The notes under the pieces are model-generated. The model was not told where the DNA came from, searched no databases, and saw nothing but the letters and a program-made list of their open reading frames with translations. This document shows, one piece after another, positions 38,523-47,869 of a stretch of DNA of 64,000 nt; positions within the stretch are counted from its first letter, which is position 1; each line of letters opens with the position of its first letter. Source of the stretch: Kutzneria buriramensis (lineage in GTDB: Bacteria; Actinomycetota; Actinomycetes; Mycobacteriales; Pseudonocardiaceae). Both the position numbers and the translations under genes were made by a program. The stretch covers positions 11,408,001 through 11,472,000 of the forward strand of contig NZ_CP144375.1 in NCBI RefSeq assembly GCF_043575855.1, written 5' to 3'.

Positions 38523-40663
38523 CCGACACCATCTGCTGCGGGCAGCCGGTCAGTGCCACCGGTTTCTGCGACGTCTGCGGCACGCGGCGCCTCGCCCGGC
38601 AGCCGGCGGAGCCGAGCTCGGCCACCAGCTCGTGGGCCGGCGAGAACGTCTACTCGCTGCCGGAGATCGAGGCCCGCGAGCCGAGCCTGCTCACCGACCC
38701 CACCTACCCGGAGCGCCGCCAGCACTGCGGCTCCTGCGGCCGGGCCGTGGGGCGCCGGATCGGCCGGCAGCCGCCGATCGTCGAGGGGTTCTGCCCACAC
38801 TGCGCTACGCCGTTCTCCTTCCTGCCCAAGCTGAACACCGACGACGTGGTGGCGGACCGCTACACCGTGCTCGGCTGGCTGGCCATCGGCGGCCTGGGCT
38901 GGCTGTACCTGGCCCAGGACCGGCTCCTGCCGGACATGCGCGTGGTGCTCAAGGGCGTGCACAACCCCACCGACGAGCTGGCGCTGCGGCTGGCCCGCAA
39001 GGAGCGGGACACGCTGTCCCGGCTGGACCACCCGAACATCGTCCGGATCATCACCTACGTCGAGCACCCCAACCCGCGCACCGGCCGCCCCGACGAGTTC
39101 ATCGTCATGGAGTACGTGCCCGGGCAGTCGCTCCAGAACCTCCTGGACACCGGCGAGAAGCTGCGCCTGGAGGACGTCACCGCGTACGGCCGCTACATCC
39201 TGGCCGCGCTGGACCACCTGCACGGCGAGGGCCTGCTCTATTGCGACATGAAGCCGGACAACGTGATGCACACCGGCGGCCGGGTCAAGGTGATCGACCT
39301 GGGCGGCACGCGTGCCGTCGGGGACCGGGACAGCGCCAAGGTCGGGACCCAGGGCTTCCAGGTCGACGACAAGGAGATCGCCGAGCGCGGCCTGACCGTG
39401 CGGTCCGACGTGCACACCGTCGGCGTCACCCTGCGACACCTGTTCAAGGCGGCCCGAAAGCACGAGGAACAGCCCGACGACGTCGCGTTCGCGGTGCAGT
39501 CGATGGAGCTGGTGCTCGCCCGCGCGACCGCCCCGTACGAGCAGCGTTTCGCCTCGGCGACGGAGATGTCCGAGCAGCTCGACGGCGTGCACCGCGAGAT
39601 CCTTTCGCTGCGCGACGACAAGCCGCGGCGGATGCCGGCGACTCGGTTCGCCATCACCCACCAGCGCTTGGACACCAGCCTCGGCACGGTCCCCGCGGTG
39701 GACCGGTGGACGCGGACCGAGAAGCCGGACGGGAGCATCGAGGACGGCCGCCCGTCCGCGCCGGTCGCCGCGGCCCGGCTGCCCGTGCCCCGGCCGGCGG
39801 AGTTCGACCCGGCGGCCGAGTTCCTGGCGACGCGCTCGATCACCGCGCCGCGCCAGCTGCTGCGTGAGTACGAGAAGGCCCCCGCGGAGTCGGTCGAGCT
39901 CGATCTGGCTCGCGCCCGCGCGCACCTGGAGCTCGGCGAGCCCGCAGGGGCTCGGCGCTGCATCGACCGCGCCGCCGCCATGCTGGGCGAGTGGTCCGAG
40001 CATGACTGGCGGATCGCCTGGCACGACGGCCTGCACGCGCTGGCCTCGGACGACGTCGAGGCCGCGCTCGCGGCGTTCAAGCAGGTCTACGCCGACGTGC
40101 CCGGCGAGGTGGCGCCGAAGCTCGCCATCGGGTTCTGCCTTGAGCTGCAAGGGAAGTACGCCGACGCGCGCCGGCACTACGAGGTGGTGTGGAGCCGCGA
40201 GGAGCAGGCCAGTGCCGCATTCGGCCTGGCCCGCCTGTGCCTGCGGGCCGGCGACCGGGCCGAGGCCGTGCGGCACCTCGACAAGGTTCCTCGGGTGTCG
40301 CGGCACTACGACGCGGCCCGGATCGCCGCCGTGCGGGTGTTGCTGGCCACGCTCGGCGACCGGCGGCCGAAGGCGTCCGACATCGACGAGGCGGCCCGGC
40401 GGCTCCCACAGCTGTACCTCGACGGCGGCGAGCCGGACGGCGAGGGGCGGCAGCGGCTGATGGCCACGCTGCACGAGGTCGCGCTGGCCCACGTGCTCAG
40501 GACGAAGACCCGGACGCTGTTCGGCGAGGTCGTCACGGAGAACCACCTGCGTGAACGGCTGGAGGCGTCCTTCCGCGTGCTGGCGGATCACGCCGCCGAC
40601 GACGGGCAGCGGCACGTGCTGATCGATGTGGCGAACGAGTGGCGGCCGCGGACGAAGAGGTGA
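38519..40663 (+). CDS. PknG-like serine/threonine protein kinase
   Basis: 714 aa. An N-terminal rubredoxin-like metal site uses CGSCG (about 76-80) and FCPHC (about 95-99); a further CCGQ...CDVCG pair precedes it. The kinase domain (about 115-380) has K145 in VVLKGVHN, catalytic D243 in LYCDMKPDN and D260 in VIDLGGT. The C-terminal third is TPR-like, as in mycobacterial PknG, which controls glutamate and TCA flux by phosphorylating GarA. The substrate here is unknown. ATGA overlap with the protease gene. Confidence 0.92.
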   Translation: MTDTICCGQPVSATGFCDVCGTRRLARQPAEPSSATSSWAGENVYSLPEIEAREPSLLTDPTYPERRQHCGSCGRAVGRRIGRQPPIVEGFCPHCATPFSFLPKLNTDDVVADRYTVLGWLAIGGLGWLYLAQDRLLPDMRVVLKGVHNPTDELALRLARKERDTLSRLDHPNIVRIITYVEHPNPRTGRPDEFIVMEYVPGQSLQNLLDTGEKLRLEDVTAYGRYILAALDHLHGEGLLYCDMKPDNVMHTGGRVKVIDLGGTRAVGDRDSAKVGTQGFQVDDKEIAERGLTVRSDVHTVGVTLRHLFKAARKHEEQPDDVAFAVQSMELVLARATAPYEQRFASATEMSEQLDGVHREILSLRDDKPRRMPATRFAITHQRLDTSLGTVPAVDRWTRTEKPDGSIEDGRPSAPVAAARLPVPRPAEFDPAAEFLATRSITAPRQLLREYEKAPAESVELDLARARAHLELGEPAGARRCIDRAAAMLGEWSEHDWRIAWHDGLHALASDDVEAALAAFKQVYADVPGEVAPKLAIGFCLELQGKYADARRHYEVVWSREEQASAAFGLARLCLRAGDRAEAVRHLDKVPRVSRHYDAARIAAVRVLLATLGDRRPKASDIDEAARRLPQLYLDGGEPDGEGRQRLMATLHEVALAHVLRTKTRTLFGEVVTENHLRERLEASFRVLADHAADDGQRHVLIDVANEWRPRTKR

Positions 40664-40665
40664 CG

Positions 40666-42051
40666 GTGACCAAGTTCTCCCTGGAGCTGAGCCAGAACAA
40701 GTACCTGTCCACTTCGGACCACCACATGCACGCCGTGCTGACCGTACGGGCCGAGGACCTCAGGGCGCGGCCGCGCCGGCCGGCCGCCGAGGTCCTCGTG
40801 GTGGACTGCTCGAGCTCGATGGACTGGCCGCCGACGAAGATCGCCAACGCCCGGCGGGCCGCCGCCGCGGCCATCGACGCGCTGCCCGACGGCACCTGGT
40901 TCGCGGTGGTGGAGGGGACCCACAAGGCCACGGTCCGGTTCCCGGACACGGGCACGCTGGTGCAGGCCGACGCCGACACCCGGGCCCGCGCGCACGCGGT
41001 GGCGGCGCGGCTGATCGCCAGCGGCGGCACCGCGATGAGCACCTGGCTGGCCAACGCCCGTGAGCTCCTCGACCAGCATCCGGACACCGTCCGGCACGCG
41101 CTGCTGCTCACCGACGGCCGCAACGAGAGCGAGACGATCGCCGAGTTGCAGCGGGTGCTCGATTCCTGCGCGGGCCGGTTCGTCTGCGACACCAGGGGAA
41201 TCGGCGACGACTGGGAGCCGGCGGAGTTGCGCCGCATCGCCGGGGCCCTGCGCGGGACCGCCGACGCGGTGCTGGACGACACCGACCTTCCCGCGGAGTT
41301 CCGCCGGATCATCGAGTCCGTCACGGAGAAGACCGTGCCGGGCCTCGGGCTGCGGATCTACACGCCGGCATTCGCGCGGGTGGAGTTCCTGCGGCAGGTC
41401 GCGCCGACGGAGATCGACCTGACCGACCGCGCCGAGGGTGGCGTGCTGGACGTCGCCACCGGCGCGTGGGGCGAAGAGGTTCGGGAGTACCACCTGTGCC
41501 TGGCGATCGACCTGCACGGCCGTCCCCGCTACGAGGACGTGCAGCTGGGCCGGGTTGAGCTGGTGCCGCCGGACCATTCCGTCGAGGTTCCGGCCGCGCC
41601 TATGCCGATCCGTGGGCACATCACCGAGGACGAGCGGCTGTCCACTCACATCGACGAGATGGTGGAGCGCTACACGGTGCAGGCCGACCTGGGCCGGCAT
41701 CTGCGCGCCGGGTGGGCCCGGTTCGGCGAGGACGACACCGCTGGCGCCGCCGCTGAGTGGGCCAAGGCGGTGGAGCTGGCGCGGCGGCTCGGCAACGACG
41801 AGGTGCTGCGTCGCCTCGGCCGCCTGGTCGACATCGACCCGGACACCGGCGAGGTCGCCGTCAAGGACTCGATCCGTCCCCGTGATGGCTTTTCCGCGGT
41901 GCTGAGCTTCGCCAGCGACATGACCTCCAACCCGTCCGTGACACCAGCCGCCGGACCGCCACGCAAGTGCCCGAACTGCGGCAAACTTTCGCCGCCGGAC
42001 GCCGTGGTCTGCATGACCTGTGGACATCGGCTGGGCGAGGTCGCGCCGTGA
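40666..42051 (+). CDS. VWA domain protein with C-terminal zinc ribbon
   Basis: 461 aa from the GTG at 40666, 5 bp after GAAGAGG; a GTG at 40660 overlapping the kinase stop is the alternative. The VWA domain has the MIDAS motif VVDCSSSMDW and a later LTDGRNESE. A beta-rich region follows, and the C-terminus is a zinc ribbon CPNCGKLSPPDAVVCMTCG. VWA proteins act as metal-dependent scaffolds. Its place directly after the kinase suggests it is a partner or phosphorylation target. Confidence 0.88.
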   Translation: MTKFSLELSQNKYLSTSDHHMHAVLTVRAEDLRARPRRPAAEVLVVDCSSSMDWPPTKIANARRAAAAAIDALPDGTWFAVVEGTHKATVRFPDTGTLVQADADTRARAHAVAARLIASGGTAMSTWLANARELLDQHPDTVRHALLLTDGRNESETIAELQRVLDSCAGRFVCDTRGIGDDWEPAELRRIAGALRGTADAVLDDTDLPAEFRRIIESVTEKTVPGLGLRIYTPAFARVEFLRQVAPTEIDLTDRAEGGVLDVATGAWGEEVREYHLCLAIDLHGRPRYEDVQLGRVELVPPDHSVEVPAAPMPIRGHITEDERLSTHIDEMVERYTVQADLGRHLRAGWARFGEDDTAGAAAEWAKAVELARRLGNDEVLRRLGRLVDIDPDTGEVAVKDSIRPRDGFSAVLSFASDMTSNPSVTPAAGPPRKCPNCGKLSPPDAVVCMTCGHRLGEVAP

Positions 42052-43139
42052 CGGAGCGCGTCAGCACGACCCGCCGCACGCTGCTCCGTCTGCGGCTGGC
42101 GCTGCTCGCGTTGACGGTGGTCGTGTTGGCGATGTCGGCGTGGTCGTTCGCCGCCACCCAGGACGTGCTGAGCACCGTGCGGGACCGGACCGCGCCGGCC
42201 GTATTGGACATCGCCTCCGCGCGGGCGGCGCTGATGCAGGCCCACGCCGCCGCCGTGAGCAGCTTCGTCAACGGCGGCGCGGGGCTGGTCGGCCCCGGCG
42301 AGCAGTACGCGACCTCCCTGTCGGTGGCCGAGCAGGACCTGGCCCGGGCCGCCGAGGACAACTCCGCCGGCGCGGCCGCCAGCAACGAACTCCAACTGCT
42401 CGCCGGCCTGCTCACCACGTACAGCGGCTGGATGAGCCAGGCCGACTCGCACTACCGGGACAAGCCGGTCGACTCCCTCTACCTGAGCGACCTCTGGTAC
42501 GCGGCGCGGGCGCTGGACGGCGGCGACCAGACCCTCGCCCACCTGGAGGTGCTCGCACAGGACCAGCAACAGGAACTGGACCAGGAGCTGACCGCCGACT
42601 GGCTCGACCCGTCACTGGCGTTGGCCTGGCTGGTTCCGGCACTCGTCCTGCTGGCGCTGCTCGTCTACACGCAGGTCTACCTGCGGCGGCGCTTCCGGCG
42701 GCGGTACAGCCCGTGGATGATCGGGGCCACGGTCGTGCTGCTGGCGCTGATGGGAGCCACCGCGACCGAGCTCATGCTGGCCGACCGGGCCCACAGCGCG
42801 AATGCCGCGCTGACCGCTTACGTCGACGGCACCGACCAGCAGTCCGACGCCGTCTCCGCCGGCGCGCAGCACCAGCTGATCCTGCTCATACGCCAGGTAT
42901 GCGCTCCCAGCGGCAAGCCCGACGGCTGCGGCGACACCATGCCCGCCACCCCTCCGGCCGTCCCGCTGACCACGGCCGCTCCGCCCGCCACCTCCGCCGC
43001 ATCGGCGACCGCCCAGTTCGCCAGCGCCACCGACCTCGGCTGGTTGCTGGTGCTGATTCCCGTGCTGGCGCTGGCCGTCGCCGGGCTCGTGCTGGCCGGC
43101 CTGCAACCCCGGATCGACGAGTACAGGAACCGCTCATGA
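42048..43139 (+). CDS. GlnX-like integral membrane protein
   Basis: 363 aa, GTG start overlapping the VWA stop. One helix near residues 15-37 (LLRLRLALLALTVVVLAMSAWSF), an external segment to about 190, two close helices at about 190-215 and 225-248, a second external loop with two cysteines, and a final helix near 325-350. This layout resembles GlnX, the membrane protein linked with PknG in mycobacteria. It probably relays the state of the solute-binding lipoprotein to the cytoplasmic kinase; that role is inference. Confidence 0.8.
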   Translation: MTERVSTTRRTLLRLRLALLALTVVVLAMSAWSFAATQDVLSTVRDRTAPAVLDIASARAALMQAHAAAVSSFVNGGAGLVGPGEQYATSLSVAEQDLARAAEDNSAGAAASNELQLLAGLLTTYSGWMSQADSHYRDKPVDSLYLSDLWYAARALDGGDQTLAHLEVLAQDQQQELDQELTADWLDPSLALAWLVPALVLLALLVYTQVYLRRRFRRRYSPWMIGATVVLLALMGATATELMLADRAHSANAALTAYVDGTDQQSDAVSAGAQHQLILLIRQVCAPSGKPDGCGDTMPATPPAVPLTTAAPPATSAASATAQFASATDLGWLLVLIPVLALAVAGLVLAGLQPRIDEYRNRS

Positions 43140-44425
43140 GGCGACCGACGATCCTGCTGGCGGTGGCGGCGCTCGTCGCCGGCTCGCTCACCGCCTGCTC
43201 GGCCGCCGCCGCCGAGCTCACCGTCCTCGGGCCGTGGACCGGCGGCGAGGAGCAGGCGTTCCGGGCCATGTTCCACGGCTTCGAGACCGAGGAGAACGTC
43301 CACATCGACTACACCGGAACGCCGGCGGTGAACGAGGTCCTCCAGGCCGACGTCCAAAAGGGACAGCCGCCGGACGTCGCGGTGCTGTCCAGCCCCGGCG
43401 AACTCGCCCGCTACGCCGCGTCCGGCGACCTGCGCAAGATCACCGGTTCGGTGGACGTCTCCGACGGTGAGTACAGCCAGCAGTGGCGGACACTGCTGAA
43501 GCTGGGCACGAACGACCTGTACGCGGTGCCGGTGAAGGCGGACCTCAAGAGCATCGTATGGTTCGACCCCAAGGTGTCGTCCAAAATGGACAGTTGGCAG
43601 CAGCTGCTCGACTTCACCGCCAAGTCGGCGGCCGGCGGGCCGCGGACCTGGTGCCTGGGCATGGAGGCGTACTCCACCTCGGGTTGGCCCGGCACGGACT
43701 GGATCGAGGACATCCTGCTGCACCAGTCGGGACCGTCCGTCTACCAGGACTGGGCGACCGGCCAGCTGGCGTGGAACTCGGATCCGGTGCGCGCCGCATG
43801 GCAGACCTGGGGCCAACTGCTGGATGCGCAGGACAAACCCGGGGACCAGCAGGCCATGCGCAACGCCGCCCTGCTCACGTACTTCGGCGACGCCGGCGGG
43901 AAGATGTTCGACCAGCACCCGGGTTGCCTGCTCGAACACCAGGGCTCGTTCACCACCGGCACGTATCCGACGACGGCCGAGCGCGGCCGGGACTACGACT
44001 TCTTCCCGTTCCCGACGATCGCCTCGCAGGTCCCGCAGTCCTACGAGGTCTCGGTGAACCTGGCCGGGCTGTTCACCGACAATCCGTTGGCGCGCAAGCT
44101 GATGGCCTACCTGGCCGGCGCCCGCGCGCAGGGCGTCTGGCCGGCCCGTCCCGGCGGCACCGCGTTCTCGGTGAACCGCGAGGTGCTCAACGCCGGCGTC
44201 TACCGGGATCCGGTGAGCACGCGCATCGCCGGCGTGCTGGCCCAGGCCGACCACCTCTGCCTCGATGCCTCGGACGTGATGCCGGCGGAGATGTCGGACG
44301 CCTTCTCGCGGGCGATCCTGGAGTATCTCGGCGATCCGGGGCGGCTCGACGCCATCCTGACCGGGCTCGACGACGTGCGGAGCGGGCTGAGCGCCAAGGG
44401 CCGATTGTCCGTGCCATGCGGCTGA
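43136..44425 (+). CDS. Extracellular solute-binding lipoprotein (SBP_bac_1 type)
   Basis: 429 aa from the ATG at 43136, overlapping the previous stop (ATGA). The signal peptide MRRPTILLAVAALVAGSLTAC has a lipobox with Cys21. The mature part is a family 1 solute-binding protein, for example TVLGPWTGGEEQAFRAMFHGFE at the start and KADLKSIVWFDPK in the middle. No permease or ATPase genes accompany it, so it probably acts as a sensor and not in transport. In mycobacteria the equivalent slot holds GlnH, a different SBP family. Confidence 0.87.
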   Translation: MRRPTILLAVAALVAGSLTACSAAAAELTVLGPWTGGEEQAFRAMFHGFETEENVHIDYTGTPAVNEVLQADVQKGQPPDVAVLSSPGELARYAASGDLRKITGSVDVSDGEYSQQWRTLLKLGTNDLYAVPVKADLKSIVWFDPKVSSKMDSWQQLLDFTAKSAAGGPRTWCLGMEAYSTSGWPGTDWIEDILLHQSGPSVYQDWATGQLAWNSDPVRAAWQTWGQLLDAQDKPGDQQAMRNAALLTYFGDAGGKMFDQHPGCLLEHQGSFTTGTYPTTAERGRDYDFFPFPTIASQVPQSYEVSVNLAGLFTDNPLARKLMAYLAGARAQGVWPARPGGTAFSVNREVLNAGVYRDPVSTRIAGVLAQADHLCLDASDVMPAEMSDAFSRAILEYLGDPGRLDAILTGLDDVRSGLSAKGRLSVPCG

Positions 44426-44439
44426 CAGGGGAGAGACAG

Positions 44440-44757
44440 ATGACCGAGCTGATGCGGATTCCGTTGGACGCCGGGGGATCGGTGCTCGTCGAGGCGGAGC
44501 CGGTGCCGGGCCTGGAACGCGCCGGCCGCACCGCCGACATGCTGCGCGACGCCTCGCAGTCGTTGGAGCAGGCCCTGGCTCAGGTGCGCGACGCCGCCGC
44601 GGCCGCGGTGACGCAGTTCGTCGAGATGCAGCGGCGGCCGGACGAGGTGGAGCTGAAGTTCGGGTTGAAACTCGACGCCCAGGCCGGTGCGGTGATCGCC
44701 CGCACCGGCCTCCAGGGGCACTTCGAGGTCAAGCTCAAGTGGACGCGCACCGAGTGA
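44440..44757 (+). CDS. Trypco1-like (trypsin-co-occurring) domain protein
   Basis: 105 aa, ATG preceded by GGGGAGAG. The sequence starts ELMRIPLDAGGSVLVEAEPV and ends VELKFGLKLDAQAGAVIARTGLQGHFEVKLKW, matching the small CU044_2847/Trypco1 domain that co-occurs with trypsin-like proteases in predicted bacterial conflict systems. It has no membrane segment. It closes the six-gene operon; the trypsin-like protein is the first gene, so the pairing rule holds across the whole operon. Confidence 0.82.
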   Translation: MTELMRIPLDAGGSVLVEAEPVPGLERAGRTADMLRDASQSLEQALAQVRDAAAAAVTQFVEMQRRPDEVELKFGLKLDAQAGAVIARTGLQGHFEVKLKWTRTE

Positions 44758-44758
44758 G

Positions 44759-45208
44759 TCAGCGGCGCTTGGCCAGGATGTCCACGCCCAGCGCGGCGCG
44801 CACGGCGGCGTTGCGCAGGTACAGGCCGGCCCACACCAGGATCGCGACGTAGACGGGGAACAGCAGGGTGGAGAACAGCGGCGCCTCGATCCGCAGGTTG
44901 GAACAGAACGCGCCGCCCAGGTAGGCGGTCTGGAGAATCGCGCCCAGCATCGCGGTCTTCGGGATCACGTACAGCACCAGGCAGCCCAGCTCCAGCAGGC
45001 CGATCAGCACGGCCAGGTGCACCGGGAAACCGGCCTGCTGGAAGGCCTGTTCGACAAAAACCGGGTGCAGCGTGTGCATCGTGGCGTCCATCAGCAGGAA
45101 CAGCACGACGGCGGTGCTGAGGCCACGGCCGATCTTGGTGGCCAGCGGGGCCTTCGCCTTGACGGCGGCGACGGCGGTGGTGTTGGCGGGGGTGGCGATC
45201 GCGGTCAT
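44759..45208 (-). CDS. DoxX-like membrane protein
   Basis: 149 aa from the ATG at 45208; the frame is open further upstream. Four membrane helices: STAVVLFLLMDATMHTL, HLAVLIGLLELGCLVLYVI, MLGAILQTAYLGGAF and LFPVYVAILVWAGLYL, the DoxX_2 pattern. Function unknown; relatives are linked to redox or stress functions. Its stop is 1 bp from that of the convergent Trypco1-like gene, so no terminator separates them. Confidence 0.85.
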   Translation of the reverse strand: MTAIATPANTTAVAAVKAKAPLATKIGRGLSTAVVLFLLMDATMHTLHPVFVEQAFQQAGFPVHLAVLIGLLELGCLVLYVIPKTAMLGAILQTAYLGGAFCSNLRIEAPLFSTLLFPVYVAILVWAGLYLRNAAVRAALGVDILAKRR

Positions 45209-45296
45209 CTCGGTGCTCCGTTTCAGGGGATCTCTCGTGCTCTCACCCCTGCGTCGAACGGCGCCCGCCCCGGATCGACAACCCCTCACAACTTTT

Positions 45297-46298
45297 TCAG
45301 CGGATTTTTCCGAACGTCTCCAGCAGGCTCGCCTTGATCTCCGGTCTACCCGCCGCCACCAGCAGGAACGCCGCCTCGCGGACCAGCCGCTGGCCGTGCT
45401 CGCCGGCCAGGATCGCCCGACTGCCGCCCGCCGCCACCACCGCGCCGGCCGCGCGGTAGGCCAGTTCCGAGGCGGCCGCCCGGGCCGCCGGCATCGAGGC
45501 GGCGTCGATCAGGCCGCCGTCGAGCCGGTCCCGCGCGTCGCCGATCTCCTTGCGCAGCCGGTCCGCCACGTCCGCGCGCCCCGCCTCCTCGATCAGCCGC
45601 GCCGCGCGGTCGGCGAGCCCGAGCGGCGCGCAGCCGTTGAGCCGTGAGGAGAAGGCGTTGCCGGCGACGAAGTCCGCGTGCGGGATCGTCGCGTAGATGC
45701 GCTCGTCCGGCACGAAGTAGCCGTCGAAGACCAGCCGCACCGTCGCCGTGCCCTGCGCGGCGACCAGCGTCAGCGGCTGCACCGTCAGGTGCGGGGCCTC
45801 GACCGGGTCGATCACGCCGCTGACGATCATGTCGCCGTCCCGGCCGGCCAGCTGGAGCAGGTCCACCATGCCCCAGCCGCTGACGAACGGCGCCTCGCCG
45901 TCGAAGACGTAGCCGCCGTCCACGCGGGTGGCGCGGGTGCGAGGCGGGACCGGGATCACGCCGGCGTAGGCCACGCCGCCGCGCAGGCGACCGGCGGCCA
46001 GGTCGTCCAGGTACCGCTCGCGCAGCGCCTCGTTGGACGTCCCGTACAGGCCGCGGGTCAGGCCGTGGTGCTGGACCCAGGTGAACATCGTGCTCAGGCA
46101 GCCGCCGGCGACCGCCTCCAGGATCGCCACCGTCTCCGGCAGGCCCAGCGCGTCGTCCACGGCGATGCCGTAGAAGCCCTCCGCGGCGAGCAGGTCGAAG
46201 TGGGCGCGCGGCACCACGCCCGCCGCGTCCACCTCGGCGGCCGCCGGGAACAGCACCTCGTCAGCGATGGCCCGCGCGCGGGCGACCAGGTCACTCAC
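45297..46298 (-). CDS. Acyl-CoA dehydrogenase family protein
   Basis: 333 aa from a GTG, shorter than the usual 380. The N-terminal helical and middle beta domains are present (GGCLSTMFTWVQHHGLTRGLY; ATRVDGGYVFDGEAPFVSGWGM). The C-terminal helical domain is reduced. I do not see the catalytic Glu with confidence. It resembles acyl-CoA dehydrogenase-like flavoproteins used in tailoring or desulfurisation as much as beta-oxidation enzymes. It is divergent from the GT9-like gene, 22 bp between starts. Confidence 0.8.
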   Translation of the reverse strand: MSDLVARARAIADEVLFPAAAEVDAAGVVPRAHFDLLAAEGFYGIAVDDALGLPETVAILEAVAGGCLSTMFTWVQHHGLTRGLYGTSNEALRERYLDDLAAGRLRGGVAYAGVIPVPPRTRATRVDGGYVFDGEAPFVSGWGMVDLLQLAGRDGDMIVSGVIDPVEAPHLTVQPLTLVAAQGTATVRLVFDGYFVPDERIYATIPHADFVAGNAFSSRLNGCAPLGLADRAARLIEEAGRADVADRLRKEIGDARDRLDGGLIDAASMPAARAAASELAYRAAGAVVAAGGSRAILAGEHGQRLVREAAFLLVAAGRPEIKASLLETFGKIR

Positions 46299-46320
46299 AC
46301 CGTCAACTTAGGTCGGCGCG

Positions 46321-47451
46321 GTGAACCGCGCAGCAAAACCGCTGGACGGCGTGACCAGAATCGACGCCATGGGGTCGGTTCTGGTCAATTTCGTCTATGC
46401 CCACGCGGTCGGCCACGCCGTCGAGGCGTTGCAGTACTGCCGGGGCTATCACGCGGCCGACCCGTCGCGGCGGATCGGGCTCGTGCTCAACGCCGACACG
46501 CCGGCGGAGCTCGCGACCTGGTGCCCGTTCATCGACGAGGTGCACACGATCGAGCTCGACCTGTTCGACCCGGCCACCGACACCCGCGACCAGCTCGCGA
46601 AGATCACCAAGGACTGGGACCACGTGGTCGGCGACCACCGCATGTCGCTGCCGGAGCAGCGCGCGTTCTTCCCAGGCCTCGCGGCGTACTACGACCAGGC
46701 CGACGCGTACTTCACCGGGATCAAGGGCTCGGCCGGCGGCCAGCCGCCGTCCTACCTGCCGAAGCAGCCGCTGCGGCTGAACCTGCCCGAACAGCCACGC
46801 GACGGATTCGCGGTGCTGCTCGGCGGCAGCGCGAAGCGCGAGATGTACCCGTCGGTGTCGTCGTGGCGGCTGATCCTGGCCGCCCTCGCCGATCGCTTCC
46901 CGGGCGCGGCGATAACCCTGCTCGGCAAGCTTGCCAAGGACGGCCGCACCAGCACGACCTACACCCGTGACGAGTACGAGCGCCTCGCGGCCGCCGTTCC
47001 CGGTGCGCGACTGGCGCTGGACCTGCCGCTGCGGGACCAGTTGTCCCTGGTCGGCGCCTCCAGGGTCTTCCTGTCGCCGCACACCGGGTTCGGCATGGTC
47101 GCGCTGGCCACCGGCACGCCGTGGCTGTGCCTGGCCGGCAACCGCTGGCCCGAGTTCTACTTCAACGACGGCGTGCCGTTCTACTCCGTGCTGCCGGACC
47201 GCGCCCGCTTCCCCTGTTACACCATGTTCGGTTCGGACCCGGAGCCCGTGGACGACGAGGGACCGCGCGCGCCGAGCATGTCGGCCGCCCGCATCCGGGC
47301 GGACCTGCCGGAACTGCTCGACGCCGCGGCGCTCCTGGTCGCCGGCGACCTGGGCTACGCCGCCGCGCTGGCCGGCCACCGCGACCGGCTGGCCCGGTGC
47401 TGGGGCGGGGACCGCTCGATGATGTGGTCGCTGGACAACGTGCTCAGCTGA
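46321..47451 (+). CDS. Glycosyltransferase family 9-like protein
   Basis: 376 aa, GTG start at 46321; an ATG at 46369 (MGSVLVNFVYAHAVGHAVEAL) is an alternative. The order resembles GT9 heptosyltransferases: an N-terminal Rossmann-like half (RIGLVLNADTPAELATWCPFIDEVHTI), then GFAVLLGGSAKREMYPSVSSWRLILAALADRFPGAAITLLG and SPHTGFGMVALATGTPWLCLAG, a sugar-nucleotide-binding-like motif. No LPS exists in this organism, so the acceptor is unknown. The last 8 bp overlap the convergent mIHF-like gene. Confidence 0.7.
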   Translation: MNRAAKPLDGVTRIDAMGSVLVNFVYAHAVGHAVEALQYCRGYHAADPSRRIGLVLNADTPAELATWCPFIDEVHTIELDLFDPATDTRDQLAKITKDWDHVVGDHRMSLPEQRAFFPGLAAYYDQADAYFTGIKGSAGGQPPSYLPKQPLRLNLPEQPRDGFAVLLGGSAKREMYPSVSSWRLILAALADRFPGAAITLLGKLAKDGRTSTTYTRDEYERLAAAVPGARLALDLPLRDQLSLVGASRVFLSPHTGFGMVALATGTPWLCLAGNRWPEFYFNDGVPFYSVLPDRARFPCYTMFGSDPEPVDDEGPRAPSMSAARIRADLPELLDAAALLVAGDLGYAAALAGHRDRLARCWGGDRSMMWSLDNVLS

Positions 47452-47755
47452 CCGCCGCCAGCAGGGCGGTGCGCTGCGCGGAGCCGACGCCGCCCACCCG
47501 GCGCGAGTCGGCGATTTCGCAGCCACGCATCAGCTCGGCCGCGCGCACCGGGCCGACACCCGGTAACGCCTTGATGACGGCGATGATCCGTGTCTTGCGG
47601 ACCACCTCGTCGGTTTCGGCGCGTTCGAACACTTCCGGCAGCTGCACGGTCCCCGCCTTGAGGCCGGCCAGCAGCTCGGCACGGGCCTTGCGGGCGCGCT
47701 GAGCCTTGGCCAGCGCTTCGGCACGCTGCTGGGCCGTGAGTGCGGGCAGAGCCAT
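47444..47755 (-). CDS. Integration host factor, actinobacterial type (mIHF paralogue)
   Basis: 103 aa from the ATG at 47755. A basic N-terminal helix (RAEALAKAQRARKARAELLAGLKAG) precedes the H2TH-type DNA-binding motif IIAVIKALPGVGPVRAAELMRGCEIADSRRVGGVG of mIHF. mIHF is a nucleoid protein that bends DNA and affects phage integration and secondary metabolism. The usual essential copy lies next to gmk; this one lies between a glycosyltransferase and a peptidase gene, so it is probably a second copy. Confidence 0.88.
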   Translation of the reverse strand: MALPALTAQQRAEALAKAQRARKARAELLAGLKAGTVQLPEVFERAETDEVVRKTRIIAVIKALPGVGPVRAAELMRGCEIADSRRVGGVGSAQRTALLAAVS

Positions 47756-47869
47756 GGTGATCCCTTCGACGTCGATGCTGTGTGCTGTGCGTTTGCGGCG
47801 AGTTCCGATAATGGCCTCGAGCACGCGATTCACACGGGCATTCGACGATCTGCGCAAGAAACCACCCGG

